The notes below the pieces were generated by a model that worked only from the letters and a program-made list of their open reading frames with translations, was not told the origin of the DNA and made no database searches. From Acidocella sp. (GTDB taxonomy: Bacteria; Pseudomonadota; Alphaproteobacteria; Acetobacterales; Acetobacteraceae), in NCBI GenBank assembly GCA_026224875.1, contig JAMFRU010000037.1:31402-95401 (forward strand): a stretch of DNA of 64,000 nt, read 5' to 3'. Position numbers and translations under genes: made by a program. Below are positions 1-8,785 of this stretch, piece by piece. Within the stretch, counting starts at the first letter, position 1; each line of letters opens with the position of its first letter.

Positions 1-2
1 GC

Positions 3-1436
3 CTCGCGACCCCGTTGATTGTAAGCCTGAGTGTGGCGCTGGCCATACGATTGTTCGTTGCCGTTGCATTCCCCAATTACTACGCGCCGGACGAGATTTT
101 TCAGTACATCGAACAGGCCCACCGCCTGGTGTTTGGCCAGGGGTATGTGCCCTGGGAGTTCCAGGTCGGGCTACGCTCCTGGCTTATTCCGCTCCTGCTC
201 GCCGGCCCCATGGCACTGGCGCATTGGCTCAGCCCGGCACCCGCCGCTGGGCTGATGCTGATACGCATTCTGCTCTGCCTTGCCTCATTGCCGATTGTCT
301 TCTGCGCCACAAAATGGGGGAAACGTTTCCACGGCAGTACAGGCGCCTGGATCGCCGGCCTGGTTACCGCCCTGTGGCCGGATTTATGGCTCATGGCGCC
401 GCACCCGCTGGAAGAGGCGCTCTCCACCGATATTCTCATCCCCGCGATTTATCTGGTGGAAGCCAGCCGTGGTCAGAAAAATTTGATGCATGTCGCCTGG
501 GCCGGGTTTCTGCTGGGGCTCACCTTTGCCTTGCGCGAACAACTGGCCCCGGCCGTCGCCGTCGCTGGGATTTTCCTCTGCGGCCGGAACGGCAAACGCT
601 GGCTGCTCGCCATCCCCCTGGCCGCACTTCCCGTACTCTGTGCCGGGCTGCTGGATTGGTACAGCTGGGGAGAAATGTTCCGTAGTTTCTGGATGAACAT
701 CTACCTCAACATCATCCTCGGCATATCCAACCATTATTTCGATTCCGCGCCACCCAGCTATTACGCATTGAACCTGCTGTACGACTGGCTTTGGAGTGCA
801 CTGTTCATCGCCTGGTTCGCCTGGCTTGGCGCACGCAAACTGCCCGTGGCGGGGCTGGCCGCCGTTGTCACCATCGCCGTGCATTGCTGCATCGCGCATA
901 AGGAGCTGCGGTTCATTTTCCCGGCGATGGCGCTGCTGGTGCCTCTGGCCGGCGTAGGCGTTGCCGGCATCTGCGCCAACAGAACAAAATTACAAAAAAA
1001 CCTGCTCACAGCGGCGCTTTTATCCGGCCCCTTCATGAGCCCCTTGCTCTACATGCGGCTGCCCTGGCAGGACAGTGCCTCCCGCCTCTACACCGAACTT
1101 GCGGCCACACATCCCTGCGTTGTTAGCATCCAAACCTGGGACCGCGGGTTCCTGCCCATCCTACCAGTATTCGATGCCCCAACACGTTTCACCGGTGACG
1201 AAACGAGCCAGGCTGACGCCATCATCGCCGCCGTAAACACAACATCAATCCCGCCCGGCTTCACCCGCCAATCCTGCGCGGCGGAAAGCTGGATACCCTT
1301 CAAACAGCGCAAGCCCGATGTCTGTTACTGGACCCGCCCGGTCTCATCCTGCCCAGCCGGGAAAATCACCCCGTTCGTCCTGGTCTATCCGCCCGCTGCC
1401 AAAGCATTCATTATCCGCGACCGGCTGACCGATTAA
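3..1436 (+). CDS. Alg9-like (GT22-type) mannosyltransferase, 5' partial
   Basis: This is a polytopic membrane protein resembling the ALG9/PIG-B mannosyltransferase family, which transfers mannose from a polyprenyl-phosphate donor. Near the N-terminus it has the family's acidic motif PDEIFQYIEQAH after a hydrophobic helix, followed by many transmembrane segments and a soluble C-terminal part. The frame is open to the left edge of the window and the first internal start would be a TTG at position 15, so the gene probably begins upstream. Its stop codon overlaps the likely end of a converging small gene. The acyltransferase, outer-membrane barrel and WecG-type glycosyltransferase nearby suggest a role in a surface glycan. 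The exact acceptor cannot be told from sequence. Confidence 0.75.
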   Translation, partial: LATPLIVSLSVALAIRLFVAVAFPNYYAPDEIFQYIEQAHRLVFGQGYVPWEFQVGLRSWLIPLLLAGPMALAHWLSPAPAAGLMLIRILLCLASLPIVFCATKWGKRFHGSTGAWIAGLVTALWPDLWLMAPHPLEEALSTDILIPAIYLVEASRGQKNLMHVAWAGFLLGLTFALREQLAPAVAVAGIFLCGRNGKRWLLAIPLAALPVLCAGLLDWYSWGEMFRSFWMNIYLNIILGISNHYFDSAPPSYYALNLLYDWLWSALFIAWFAWLGARKLPVAGLAAVVTIAVHCCIAHKELRFIFPAMALLVPLAGVGVAGICANRTKLQKNLLTAALLSGPFMSPLLYMRLPWQDSASRLYTELAATHPCVVSIQTWDRGFLPILPVFDAPTRFTGDETSQADAIIAAVNTTSIPPGFTRQSCAAESWIPFKQRKPDVCYWTRPVSSCPAGKITPFVLVYPPAAKAFIIRDRLTD

Positions 1437-1646
1437 TCCCCAGCCCGCTCGCACCCCGCCAGCACCACCACATAACCACGCAATCTGCCAGCCTATCCGT
1501 TTGCGCCAATCAATCGCATGCCCCACACGGCCGCGCATGGCAAAATGCAGCTCCACCGCCGCCAGCTGCTCGGGGCTGAAACTCGCCGCCAGCTCCGGCC
1601 GAAGCCGTGCCAGAAACCGCGCCATATCGGGGCTGCGCGCCGCCAC
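1434..1646 (-). pseudogene. Small conserved-type protein, apparently frameshifted near 1490
   Basis: A GTG-started frame lies 26 nt after the acyltransferase stop and encodes about 50 residues that look like a real protein (LRPELAASFSPEQLAAVELH, then HAIDWRKRI). Read as it stands it runs to 1344, deep into the 3' end of the converging gene, with an unconvincing tail. A one-base shift near 1489-1498 gives a hydrophobic ending, GYVVVLAGCERAGD, and a stop that shares its bases with the stop of the opposing gene. I infer a short protein of about 70 residues with a frameshift that is either real or a sequencing error. The function is unknown. Confidence 0.45.
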
Positions 1647-1672
1647 GGCACGCGCGCCTTAACAAGCGCGCT

Positions 1673-2677
1673 TCAACCGGTCATCCGCTCCAGAATTTCA
1701 ACCCGCCTGAAAGCGTAATATTTCAGCGCCATCGGGCCAAATAAACCGGCACCCATCAGCACGCAGGCGAAGGGCAGAAACCGCGCGCCATCCCAGGGCC
1801 AGACCAGCAGCAGCAGCCCTTTGGCCAGACCGATAAACAGCGTGTTGAACAAATAGATCATGAAACTATACCGCCCCAGCAGCAACAATGCTGACTGCAG
1901 CGCATTCAAACGTAAATTCCTTAACCACCCGTGAATCGCGGGTAAAGAAACTGTGCCCACCAACAATAACGTTAATTTTTGCGGCGTCACCCAAACCATC
2001 ACCGCCACTAGGGCTGCGCAAAACACCGCCATCGCCCAGGGCCAGACGCGGTCCAGCCAGGCTTCCCAGCGCGCGCCCGCAAACCCCGCCGCCGCGCCCA
2101 TTAGAAAAAACGGCGCGTATATGAAAATGCGGTCCAGATACAGAAGCGCCGGCAGCGGTAGCCAGAACAACACAAGTGCCGCCGCCAGTAGCCAGGGCAG
2201 CCGCGCCGGCCGGCCATCGAGCACCGCCACGCTTCCCAAACCCACAACAAACACCACGAACAAATACCAGATGGAAAGGGCAGGGGAGTGCCCCGTGTCC
2301 CATACCAACGCCAGCAACCCGGACCACACGCTAGAGGGCGCATTATCCACATGCACCAACCCGGAAGCGCCGCATTTGCCGAGTACAATCAGCACACCAA
2401 TGCCGAAAAATGGGACCAGAAGCCGCTTGGCCCGCGCCGCCGCCAGCCCGGGCAGCGCCGCCCGTGGTGCCCGCAAAAACCCAGAATACACCGCAACAAG
2501 CCCGCTCAAATACAAAAACAGCGGCATGTGAAACGCATAAACCCCGCGCCGCAACGGCTCATACCAGCCCACCCCGGCCGGGTCCTGCCGCGCCACCAGA
2601 TGCCCGAACACCACCAAAGCTATGGCCAGGCCTTTCGCCGCCTCTATATCCGCCCGCCGCTTACGCAAACCGCTCAC
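1673..2677 (-). CDS. Acyltransferase family 3 membrane protein
   Basis: This 334-residue integral membrane protein belongs to the acyltransferase 3 family, whose members move acyl groups (often O-acetyl) onto surface sugars. It starts with the family signature region, ADIEAAKGLAIALVVFGHL, with the conserved histidine at the end of the first helix, and then YAFHMPLFLYLSG. About ten hydrophobic segments follow. The start is a GTG only a few bases from one arm of an inverted repeat (2683-2716), and no Shine-Dalgarno sequence is visible, so the true start could be the TTG three codons later. It is divergent from the outer-membrane barrel gene, which suggests surface polysaccharide modification. 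The acyl donor and acceptor are unknown. Confidence 0.85.
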   Translation of the reverse strand: MSGLRKRRADIEAAKGLAIALVVFGHLVARQDPAGVGWYEPLRRGVYAFHMPLFLYLSGLVAVYSGFLRAPRAALPGLAAARAKRLLVPFFGIGVLIVLGKCGASGLVHVDNAPSSVWSGLLALVWDTGHSPALSIWYLFVVFVVGLGSVAVLDGRPARLPWLLAAALVLFWLPLPALLYLDRIFIYAPFFLMGAAAGFAGARWEAWLDRVWPWAMAVFCAALVAVMVWVTPQKLTLLLVGTVSLPAIHGWLRNLRLNALQSALLLLGRYSFMIYLFNTLFIGLAKGLLLLVWPWDGARFLPFACVLMGAGLFGPMALKYYAFRRVEILERMTG

Positions 2678-2682
2678 GCAAA

Positions 2683-2716
2683 ATTGTAACCTTAAGGTGT
2701 ATTCGTACGTTACAAT
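2683..2716. promoter_or_regulatory. Inverted repeat in a divergent promoter region
   Basis: ATTGTAAC at 2683-2690 and GTTACAAT at 2709-2716 form a perfect 8-bp inverted repeat with an 18-bp spacer between the acyltransferase gene and the barrel gene. The dyad and its position are what a shared operator or bidirectional promoter would look like. No specific regulator can be named. Confidence 0.4.
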
Positions 2717-2745
2717 TAACCGGAAGTTAATGCTATGCCAAATGG

Positions 2746-3945
2746 GTGCGGTTCAAGATCAACCTAGCCCTCGCCGTCTCCCTCCTGCTTCCGGGTGCTG
2801 CCCACGCTCAGTTGCTTGACACGCTGCTTCCTCCCGCCATCCCCGGCTACGGCCAAAAATTCAGTGTTACCGCCCAGCACCGGCAGTTTGCCCCCGGCGC
2901 CACGGGCTGGAATTTCGGCAGCGTTACCGCCACCCCGACTTTGGAAGCAAAAACCGGCTATGACAGCGCCCCCGGCGGCAGCGGCGCGTCATCGACACTC
3001 CAGGCCCACCCGACCCTGCTGCTTACCGACGATACAGCCGGCTTTGGCCTGTATGCCGAGGCCAACACCGCCGCCTACCCGCAAAACCCCGCGCAGAACA
3101 CCACCACCGCGCTGGCCGCCGCCGGTGAGCGCATCACTCTGCCGCGCGAAACCATAACCATCTCCTCGGCCATCCTGCACGGTGCAGCCACCGGCTTCGC
3201 CTTTGACACCGCTTCCATCACCAGCCCCATCCCCTTCACAATCAAAAACCTGCGCCTCAGCGATAAACTCGCGGACGGCCTGTTCACCCTGACCCCGGAT
3301 TTCAGCCTGAACCGCTATGATTTTGCGGGCAGCACCAGCACCGCCAACCGCCTGCAATGGCGCGAGGCGGCAACCCTGGCCTACATCCCCGGCGGCCCGC
3401 TCACGGTTTTGCTGCGCGCCAGCGCCACCCAGCTGCAATACGATATCGCGATCCAGAACGCCGCCATATACGAGCTGCTCGCCGGGCTGCAGGACCAGCA
3501 GGACGGGCTTTGGACCATCTCTCTGTTAGCCGGTGCCGCCCAGCGCACCCCCCGCACCGGCCCGGGGCTGACAGCCCCCATAATCGAGGCCCGTGCCGAC
3601 TGGCAACCCACCATGCTCGACCAAATTTCCCTGACAGCAAGCCGGGAAATCAACGATCCCGACTCAATTTCCGGGACCCCCTACACGGACACTTCCATAA
3701 GATTGGCCATTTCCCACGAGTATCTCGAAAATGTTACCATCAAGGTGTTAGCGGATTTGGCCAACGCACAGTATATTCACACTAATCTACACGAGTTTTT
3801 GGGAACTGGGGAAATTGACATGCAGTGGCGGGCCACACCTGCCCTGGCTTTAAACGGTGCGTATATTTTCAACACCCGCCAGGCCAATGCGCTCAGCGCC
3901 GCTAACGAGCATATCGTTACAGTGGGGTTTGCATGGACGTTATAA
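2746..3945 (+). CDS. Outer-membrane beta-barrel protein of a polysaccharide locus
   Basis: The 399-residue product begins with a signal peptide (hydrophobic core LALAVSLLLPGAAHA, with likely cleavage after AHA). Alternating beta-strand sequence follows and ends in an aromatic-rich strand, VTVGFAWTL, as outer-membrane barrels do. It resembles the BBP2-type barrels found beside exopolysaccharide genes in Acetobacteraceae. The start is GTG, as no in-frame ATG precedes the signal peptide. It overlaps the next gene by 13 nt, so the two are probably one transcript with the WecG-type glycosyltransferase. A role in glycan export or surface anchoring is inferred from context. Confidence 0.7.
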   Translation: MRFKINLALAVSLLLPGAAHAQLLDTLLPPAIPGYGQKFSVTAQHRQFAPGATGWNFGSVTATPTLEAKTGYDSAPGGSGASSTLQAHPTLLLTDDTAGFGLYAEANTAAYPQNPAQNTTTALAAAGERITLPRETITISSAILHGAATGFAFDTASITSPIPFTIKNLRLSDKLADGLFTLTPDFSLNRYDFAGSTSTANRLQWREAATLAYIPGGPLTVLLRASATQLQYDIAIQNAAIYELLAGLQDQQDGLWTISLLAGAAQRTPRTGPGLTAPIIEARADWQPTMLDQISLTASREINDPDSISGTPYTDTSIRLAISHEYLENVTIKVLADLANAQYIHTNLHEFLGTGEIDMQWRATPALALNGAYIFNTRQANALSAANEHIVTVGFAWTL

Positions 3946-4700
3946 GCGCGGACGTTGCAAACGCGCCCATCATCCAGCTGCTTGGCATCGACTTCTGCAA
4001 CGTCAGCCCGGACGCCGTTATCGAGCGCCTGCTGGCCCGGCCCGAGGGGGCGCGCTTCTCCTACATCGTCACCCCCAACGCCGACCATATGGAACGGCTC
4101 CTGCGCATCCACGGCCTGCGCCCGATCTACCAGCGCGCCATGCTCTGCCTGCTGGATTCCACCCTTATCTCGCGCTTCGCCCGCAAGCTCGGCCTGCCCA
4201 CCCCGCAGGTTATCACCGGGGCCGACCTCACCGAGGCCCTGCTGCCGCATCTTAACGGCCGGCGCGTCGCCGTCATCGGTATGGACGAGCCTGATTTCGC
4301 AGCGCTGGTGCGCCGCTTCCCCGCCATCTCCTTCATCCATTACAGCCCACCGATGGGCCTGCTGCACGATACCGGGGCCTTCAATTGCACCCGCGACTTC
4401 ATCATCGACACCCATGCCGCCTTCACCTTCTTCTCCATCGGCTCCCCGGTGCAGGAAATACTGGCCTATGCCGTGAGCGGCGAACCCCGCGCCGTCGGCG
4501 TCGGGCTCTGCACCGGTTCGGCCCTGGCCTTTGCCTCGGGTGCCGTGAAACGCGCGCCCCTCTGGATCCGCGAAGCCGGTATGGAATGGATCTACCGCCT
4601 GGCCCGCAACCCGCGCCGCCTGGCCGGCCGCTACCTCGTCTCCGACCCTCTGGTGCTGCTCGCCCTCTGCTGGACCGCCTTGCGCGAAAAATTCCACTGA
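3933..4700 (+). CDS. WecG/TagA/CpsF family glycosyltransferase
   Basis: This 255-residue protein belongs to the GT26 family, which adds a sugar such as N-acetylmannosamine or its uronic acid to an undecaprenyl-linked intermediate. Visible family features are the N-terminal TPNADH segment, the middle block VITGADLTEALLP followed by RRVAVIGM, and the C-terminal block with GVGLCTGSALAFASGAVKRAP and WIREAGMEWIYRLARNPRR. The start ATG lies inside the end of the barrel gene, which indicates translational coupling. It probably builds a repeat unit of the polysaccharide handled by its neighbours. The sugar is not predictable here. Confidence 0.88.
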   Translation: MDVISADVANAPIIQLLGIDFCNVSPDAVIERLLARPEGARFSYIVTPNADHMERLLRIHGLRPIYQRAMLCLLDSTLISRFARKLGLPTPQVITGADLTEALLPHLNGRRVAVIGMDEPDFAALVRRFPAISFIHYSPPMGLLHDTGAFNCTRDFIIDTHAAFTFFSIGSPVQEILAYAVSGEPRAVGVGLCTGSALAFASGAVKRAPLWIREAGMEWIYRLARNPRRLAGRYLVSDPLVLLALCWTALREKFH

Positions 4701-4743
4701 CATTTCCGCGCACCGGCCTATATTGGTTGGGCGGAGGTGAGTA

Positions 4744-5028
4744 TTGGAGTTCACGCCAGAAAAACGCCGGAGTTCGGCCGAAGATTCGCTCTGGGCCGTC
4801 GTTGCCGTGGTCGGCCGCGTCATCCGAATCGCCGAGATTTTCCCCAGCCGCACCGCGGCCCTGCACGACCAGGCCTGGCGCGAAGCCCAGGTGCGCGCCT
4901 ACGCCTCGTTCCTTGAACGCTCAGGCCAGGCGCCCCCACGCTATATGATCAAGCCGATACGCAGAACCGAGCTGCCCAGGCAGTGGAAACCGCTCCCAGC
5001 TTTAGGATTCCTGAATGGAAATTTATAA
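4744..5028 (+). CDS. Small hypothetical protein
   Basis: This 94-residue frame starts with TTG, four bases after a strong Shine-Dalgarno sequence (GGAGGTGA). It contains a short hydrophobic stretch (LWAVVAVVGRVIRIAEIF) and then a charged, aromatic-rich region. It follows the glycosyltransferase in the same direction and is followed by a palindromic block that may act as a terminator. No family is recognised. Ribosome-binding site and codon pattern favour a real gene. Confidence 0.5.
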   Translation: MEFTPEKRRSSAEDSLWAVVAVVGRVIRIAEIFPSRTAALHDQAWREAQVRAYASFLERSGQAPPRYMIKPIRRTELPRQWKPLPALGFLNGNL

Positions 5029-5037
5029 GAAAAAGCA

Positions 5038-5149
5038 GCAGCTTTTTGAAAAAAGCTGCACCAAAAACTTTTGTCCCTGTGGGCGTAGGCGGGGCCAACG
5101 CCCACAGGGAGTAAAAGTTTTTTGTGTTACTTTTTTTCAAAAAAGTAAC
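5038..5149. repeat. Cluster of three palindromes ahead of fumC
   Basis: Three perfect hairpins occur in a row: GCAGCTTTTT with its complement (5038-5059), a 13-bp stem TCCCTGTGGGCGT (5074-5086 with 5098-5110) flanked by complementary A/T-rich arms, and GTTACTTTTTT with its complement (5126-5149). The middle stem is followed by a T-run and could terminate the upstream operon. Related, less perfect blocks occur at about 10861-10890 and 25983-26075, so this may be a dispersed palindromic repeat family. Confidence 0.6.
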
Positions 5150-5154
5150 TGCTT

Positions 5155-6552
5155 ATGACTTTCCGCATCGAGCACGACGCGCTGGGCGATGTTGAAGTCG
5201 ACTCCGGCCGTCTCTGGGGCGCGCAGACGCAGCGTAGCCTTGAGAACTTCGTCATTGGGCGGCGCAATTACATTTGGGGCAGGGGGGTTATTCGCGCTTT
5301 TGGTATTTTGAAAAAAGCAGCGGCTTTGGCCAATCAGCAGCTGGGCCAGTTACCGGCGGAGAAAGTCAGCCTTATTGCCGCCGCCGCGCAGGAGGTTATC
5401 GACGGTAAATGGGATGGGGAATTCCCGTTGGTGGTGTTCCAGACCGGCTCGGGCACGCAGAGTAACATGAACGCCAACGAGGTTATCGCCAACCGCGCCA
5501 TTCAGATGGCGGGCGGGGTGCTGGGCAGTAAGAAACCCATCAATCCCAATGATGACGTCAATCACAGCCAATCCTCCAACGATACTTTCCCCACTGCCAT
5601 GCACATTGCCGCGGCCGAGGCTCTGCACCGGGAACTCTTCCCCGCCATTGAGCGCCTGGCCGGTATATTCCGCGCCAAGGAGGCAGCCTACGCCGATGTG
5701 GTGATGACCGGCCGCACCCATCTGCAGGACGCCACCCCCATTACCCTGGGCCAGGTTTTTTCCGGCTGGCTCGCCCAGCTCGAAGCTGCCCAGGAAGGCC
5801 TCCGCGCCACACTTCCGGGCCTGTACCAGCTCGCCATCGGCGGCACCGCCGTGGGTACCGGGCTGAATGCTCACCCCGATTTCGGCGCACAAGCCGCAAG
5901 CTATATCGCCCAGGAAACCGGGTTGCCGTTCCGCACCGCCGAGAATAAATTCGCCGCCCTCTCGGCGCATGATGCGTTGGTTTTCGCCTCAGGCGCGCTC
6001 CGTGTTCTCGCAGGCGCCGCCATGAAGATCGCCAACGATATGCGCTGGTACGCGTCGGGCCCGCGCACCGGTTTTGGCGAGCTTTTAATCCCCGAAAACG
6101 AACCCGGCTCCTCCATCATGCCCGGCAAAATCAACCCCACCCAATGCGAGGCGCTCACCATGGTCGCCGTGCAGGTTTTCGGCCTGGACCACGCCATCGC
6201 CTTCGCCGGCAGCCAAGGCAATTTCCAGCTCAACGTCTACAAGCCGGTCATGCTGCACGACTTCCTGGACGCCACCGAACTCCTATCCGAAGGGCTGCAA
6301 TCCTTTGCCACCCATTGCGCCGAAGGCATCGAGCCCGCGCGCGAAAAAATCGCCGAAAACCTCGCCAAAAACCTGATGCTGGTAACCGCGCTAAACCCGC
6401 ATATTGGCTACGAAACCTCCGCCAAAATCGCCCTGAAAGCGCATCGCGAAGGCCTTACTTTGCGTGAGTCCGCATTGGCCCTTGGGGTGGCCGAAAAAGA
6501 CTTCGACGCCTGGGTAAACCCCGAAGCCATGACCCGCCCCCTTGCTGAATAA
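5155..6552 (+). CDS. fumC: Class II fumarate hydratase
   Basis: The 465-residue product is the iron-independent fumarase that interconverts fumarate and L-malate in the cytosolic TCA cycle. The length fits the family. The fumarate lyase signature [11 protein letters not shown] is at about residues 318-328, and [13 protein letters not shown] and [16 protein letters not shown] mark the other two conserved active-site regions. No good Shine-Dalgarno sequence precedes the ATG. Instead an 11-bp hairpin ends six bases before it, so leader structure may influence expression. A GC hairpin with a following T-rich stretch lies just after the stop. Confidence 0.96.
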   Translation: MTFRIEHDALGDVEVDSGRLWGAQTQRSLENFVIGRRNYIWGRGVIRAFGILKKAAALANQQLGQLPAEKVSLIAAAAQEVIDGKWDGEFPLVVFQTGSGTQSNMNANEVIANRAIQMAGGVLGSKKPINPNDDVNHSQSSNDTFPTAMHIAAAEALHRELFPAIERLAGIFRAKEAAYADVVMTGRTHLQDATPITLGQVFSGWLAQLEAAQEGLRATLPGLYQLAIGGTAVGTGLNAHPDFGAQAASYIAQETGLPFRTAENKFAALSAHDALVFASGALRVLAGAAMKIANDMRWYASGPRTGFGELLIPENEPGSSIMPGKINPTQCEALTMVAVQVFGLDHAIAFAGSQGNFQLNVYKPVMLHDFLDATELLSEGLQSFATHCAEGIEPAREKIAENLAKNLMLVTALNPHIGYETSAKIALKAHREGLTLRESALALGVAEKDFDAWVNPEAMTRPLAE

Positions 6553-6586
6553 GGCGGATGGAGCGAAGCGAAATCCGCCATCTTTT
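6553..6586 (+). terminator. Probable rho-independent terminator of fumC
   Basis: GGCGGAT at 6553-6559 pairs with ATCCGCC at 6573-6579 directly after the fumC stop, followed by ATCTTTTCC. The stem is short and the T-run interrupted, so the call is moderate. Confidence 0.5.
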
Positions 6587-6588
6587 CC

Positions 6589-7242
6589 TTACCCCACTAT
6601 AGCAAACGCCCGCACTGGAAACGTTCCCACCGCCACCATTTTCGGCGGCACGGCATAAAACCGCGCCCCGGTTGCGGGCAGCTGCTCCAGCCCTGTCATA
6701 TGCTCGCAAATAGGAATGTTGTGCCCCAGCAGCACCGTATGCACCGGCCGCGCTTTGCCGCGCGTGTCGTCGATGTTATGGCTGTCGATTCCCACCAGCG
6801 CAGCACCCGCCTTAGCCAGATGCACCGCCGCGGCTTCGGTTAAAAACGGGTGATTCTCGAAATACGCATCGGTGCGCCAATGCCTGTCCCAGCCCGTGCG
6901 CACCAGCACCGCGCACCCGGCCACATCCACGCCTTCGAACGCGTCAACATCCACGGCAATGCCGGCCTCACCCGCATTCACCACCACCGCATCGAGATGC
7001 GCCAGCTGCGTCAGCTCCAGCCCGGCCAGGTCGGTACCATGCGGATAGCGATGGAAAGGGCTGTCGAGATATGTACCGGTGTTGCCAACCATTTCAATCC
7101 GCTGGATCGCGAACTCCGCCCCGCCGTCATAAAGCCCGCGCGAGGCTTCACGCGACAGAAAATCGCACACCACCGGCGCCGGAAGGCCTTTATACGTCAC
7201 CATCCCGGCTTCAATCCGGTGCGACAAATCGATAAAACGCAT
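6589..7242 (-). CDS. Cyclase family protein (kynurenine formamidase-like metal hydrolase)
   Basis: This protein of about 217 residues matches the cyclase family (PF04199), which includes kynurenine formamidase and other metal-dependent amidases. It starts MRFIDLSHRIEAGM, and the motif region reads GNTGTYLDSPFHRYPHG. The classical first motif is H-x-G-T-H-x-D, and here the two histidines are replaced by N and Y, a pattern I believe occurs in a subgroup of the family. A further conserved stretch is GIDSHNIDD. The chosen start follows a strong GGAGGGG ribosome-binding site, which sits inside a 10-bp hairpin. The substrate is unknown and there are no kynurenine genes nearby. Confidence 0.8.
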   Translation of the reverse strand: MRFIDLSHRIEAGMVTYKGLPAPVVCDFLSREASRGLYDGGAEFAIQRIEMVGNTGTYLDSPFHRYPHGTDLAGLELTQLAHLDAVVVNAGEAGIAVDVDAFEGVDVAGCAVLVRTGWDRHWRTDAYFENHPFLTEAAAVHLAKAGAALVGIDSHNIDDTRGKARPVHTVLLGHNIPICEHMTGLEQLPATGARFYAVPPKMVAVGTFPVRAFAIVG

Positions 7243-7245
7243 GAA

Positions 7246-7269
7246 GCCCCTCCGTTTGCACGGAGGGGC
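7246..7269 (-). promoter_or_regulatory. Hairpin enclosing the ribosome-binding site of the cyclase gene
   Basis: A perfect 10-bp stem, GCCCCTCCGT paired with ACGGAGGGGC around a TTGC loop, lies three bases before the cyclase ATG. In the minus-strand transcript one arm contains the GGAGGGG Shine-Dalgarno sequence. It could reduce translation or serve as the end of the upstream Hint gene. There is no T-run, so termination is less likely. Confidence 0.45.
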
Positions 7270-7306
7270 CATAGCAAGGGTAGAGCCTACCGCAAAGCCT
7301 GCGGTT

Positions 7307-8395
7307 TTACACCATGTTGCGTTGCCGCCCGGCCAACGACCGGCGCAGCGCCGCCGGTACCTGGCGCGCGGATTTCGCGCGGGGATATTCCATCTCCACG
7401 ATATTTGTATCCGGCGTCACGCGCTCATCCCAGTTATGAAAATTCATACGCGTAACATTATCCACGAAACTTTCCGCCGGCACATTTTCCGCCAACAGCA
7501 GCTCGTGGCTGTCCAGCTCCACATGGTAATAGTCGAACTGTTCCGGCATTTGGGTTTCGCGCGTGATGTTCACGCCATCCACCAGCGCTAACGCAGTCAC
7601 CAGAATCCCGTCCAAAAACAACGCATGGTCCGGCGAGACCAGCAGGTCGCGCTGCGGCACCCCGTCACCCAGCGCGCCGGCACTGATACGGACGGGCATC
7701 ACCCGGAGCGGGTCGGCAAACTTCGTCGCAACATGGCTTATACCAACCCAGCGAACCGGCAGCACCTCGCCTTGCGCGGTGAGCACCAGATCGCCTGGGC
7801 GTAGCGCCTGCACCTCCGTCTCGCCGCGCGGCGTGGCAATCCGCGTGCCGGCGCAAAAGCACAGCACTTCCAACAACGTGGAACCACCTTCATCCACCAC
7901 GGCAAAATTGAGGGCAGACGCGGGCACATTCAGATTGGAAAGCTCGAATGTCGCCACCTCTGTGGTGCCTTCGAACAGCGATACGGTGGTGACGGTGCCG
8001 TTCGTTTCGAACACCTTCTGGTCAGCATCAATGCCTTCAAACAATATGTTATCGCCGTAGGAGACATTGCCCACATCGCCCAGCAGAGAATAATTCACGC
8101 CCGCATCCAACGTCAGTGTGCCGCCGGCTGTGGCATCGAAGGCGATCTCGCCGAATTGATTCAGCGCGAAGCCCGAGCCGATTTCCAGCGTGCCGGTGCT
8201 GCCAAGGTCGATCACCCCGCTCGGGGCGTTCACTGCGTCGGCGGATTGAAGATAAAGACTGCCGTAATCGTACACCGTGCTGCCGGAGGCAACGGTAAAC
8301 CCATCCGCCGCAATGCTCGTACCGGACGTGATCGTAACATCACCGGCCGTGGTGCCGGTGAGGGTTCCGTTTGTTGTGATCGTCGTGCCAGACAT
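7307..8395 (-). CDS. Hint domain-containing repeat protein (Hint_2)
   Basis: The 362-residue product has an N-terminal region of glycine/threonine-rich beta repeats (TTITTNGTLTGTTAGDVTI and similar) and then a Hint domain starting at CFCAGTRIATPRGE near residue 178. It continues with LRPGDLVLTAQG and ends in the VSPDHALFLDG and ELLLAENVPAESF motifs usual for the Hint_2 group. Hint domains perform intein/hedgehog-type self-splicing or cleavage at the conserved cysteine. Proteins of this layout are common in Acetobacteraceae and are thought to be surface or secreted proteins. No classical signal peptide is seen. The start follows GGAAGGATCCAGC, while an upstream in-frame start adds 32 poorly supported residues. 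Confidence 0.85.
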   Translation of the reverse strand: MSGTTITTNGTLTGTTAGDVTITSGTSIAADGFTVASGSTVYDYGSLYLQSADAVNAPSGVIDLGSTGTLEIGSGFALNQFGEIAFDATAGGTLTLDAGVNYSLLGDVGNVSYGDNILFEGIDADQKVFETNGTVTTVSLFEGTTEVATFELSNLNVPASALNFAVVDEGGSTLLEVLCFCAGTRIATPRGETEVQALRPGDLVLTAQGEVLPVRWVGISHVATKFADPLRVMPVRISAGALGDGVPQRDLLVSPDHALFLDGILVTALALVDGVNITRETQMPEQFDYYHVELDSHELLLAENVPAESFVDNVTRMNFHNWDERVTPDTNIVEMEYPRAKSARQVPAALRRSLAGRQRNMV

Positions 8396-8785
8396 GCTGG
8401 ATCCTTCCAAAATCGAGAAGGCAAATGCTAAGTGGCTATAATCCCGAAGGTTTTGTGGATCAAAATGTACCGCATTTGCCTTATTGATCAATAAATTGAT
8501 AATAAGCAGGTGTATTTAGACGCAAGAACCTGACGTCAGCGTGACGGTCAGATGAAAGACCTCGCAATTTCTTGAGGATTTTCCTAAAATTTCTAATACT
8601 TTGTCCTCATACTAACCGATATTTATTACGCTTTTGGCCAGAAGGCATGGTGACCATGATCACACCTCCAGGTTGCCGCCATCCCGGTGACGATATTCCG
8701 CCACAGGCCGCAATCCGGTTTGACATCGCGGCATCCGGGGTAATCTCTTCATCCACAAAACCCGGAACAGGGCAGGGGAGAGAAA
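8396..8785. other. Intergenic region between divergent Hint and GST genes
   Basis: These 390 bases hold no convincing gene. The half nearest the Hint gene is A/T-rich and includes short T-runs, suitable for the two divergent promoters. No clear operator or terminator was recognised. Confidence 0.4.

Noticed and set aside
3777-4853. A 358-codon open frame on the minus strand
   Set aside because: It is antisense to the WecG-type gene, with glycine-rich shadow sequence and no family resemblance.
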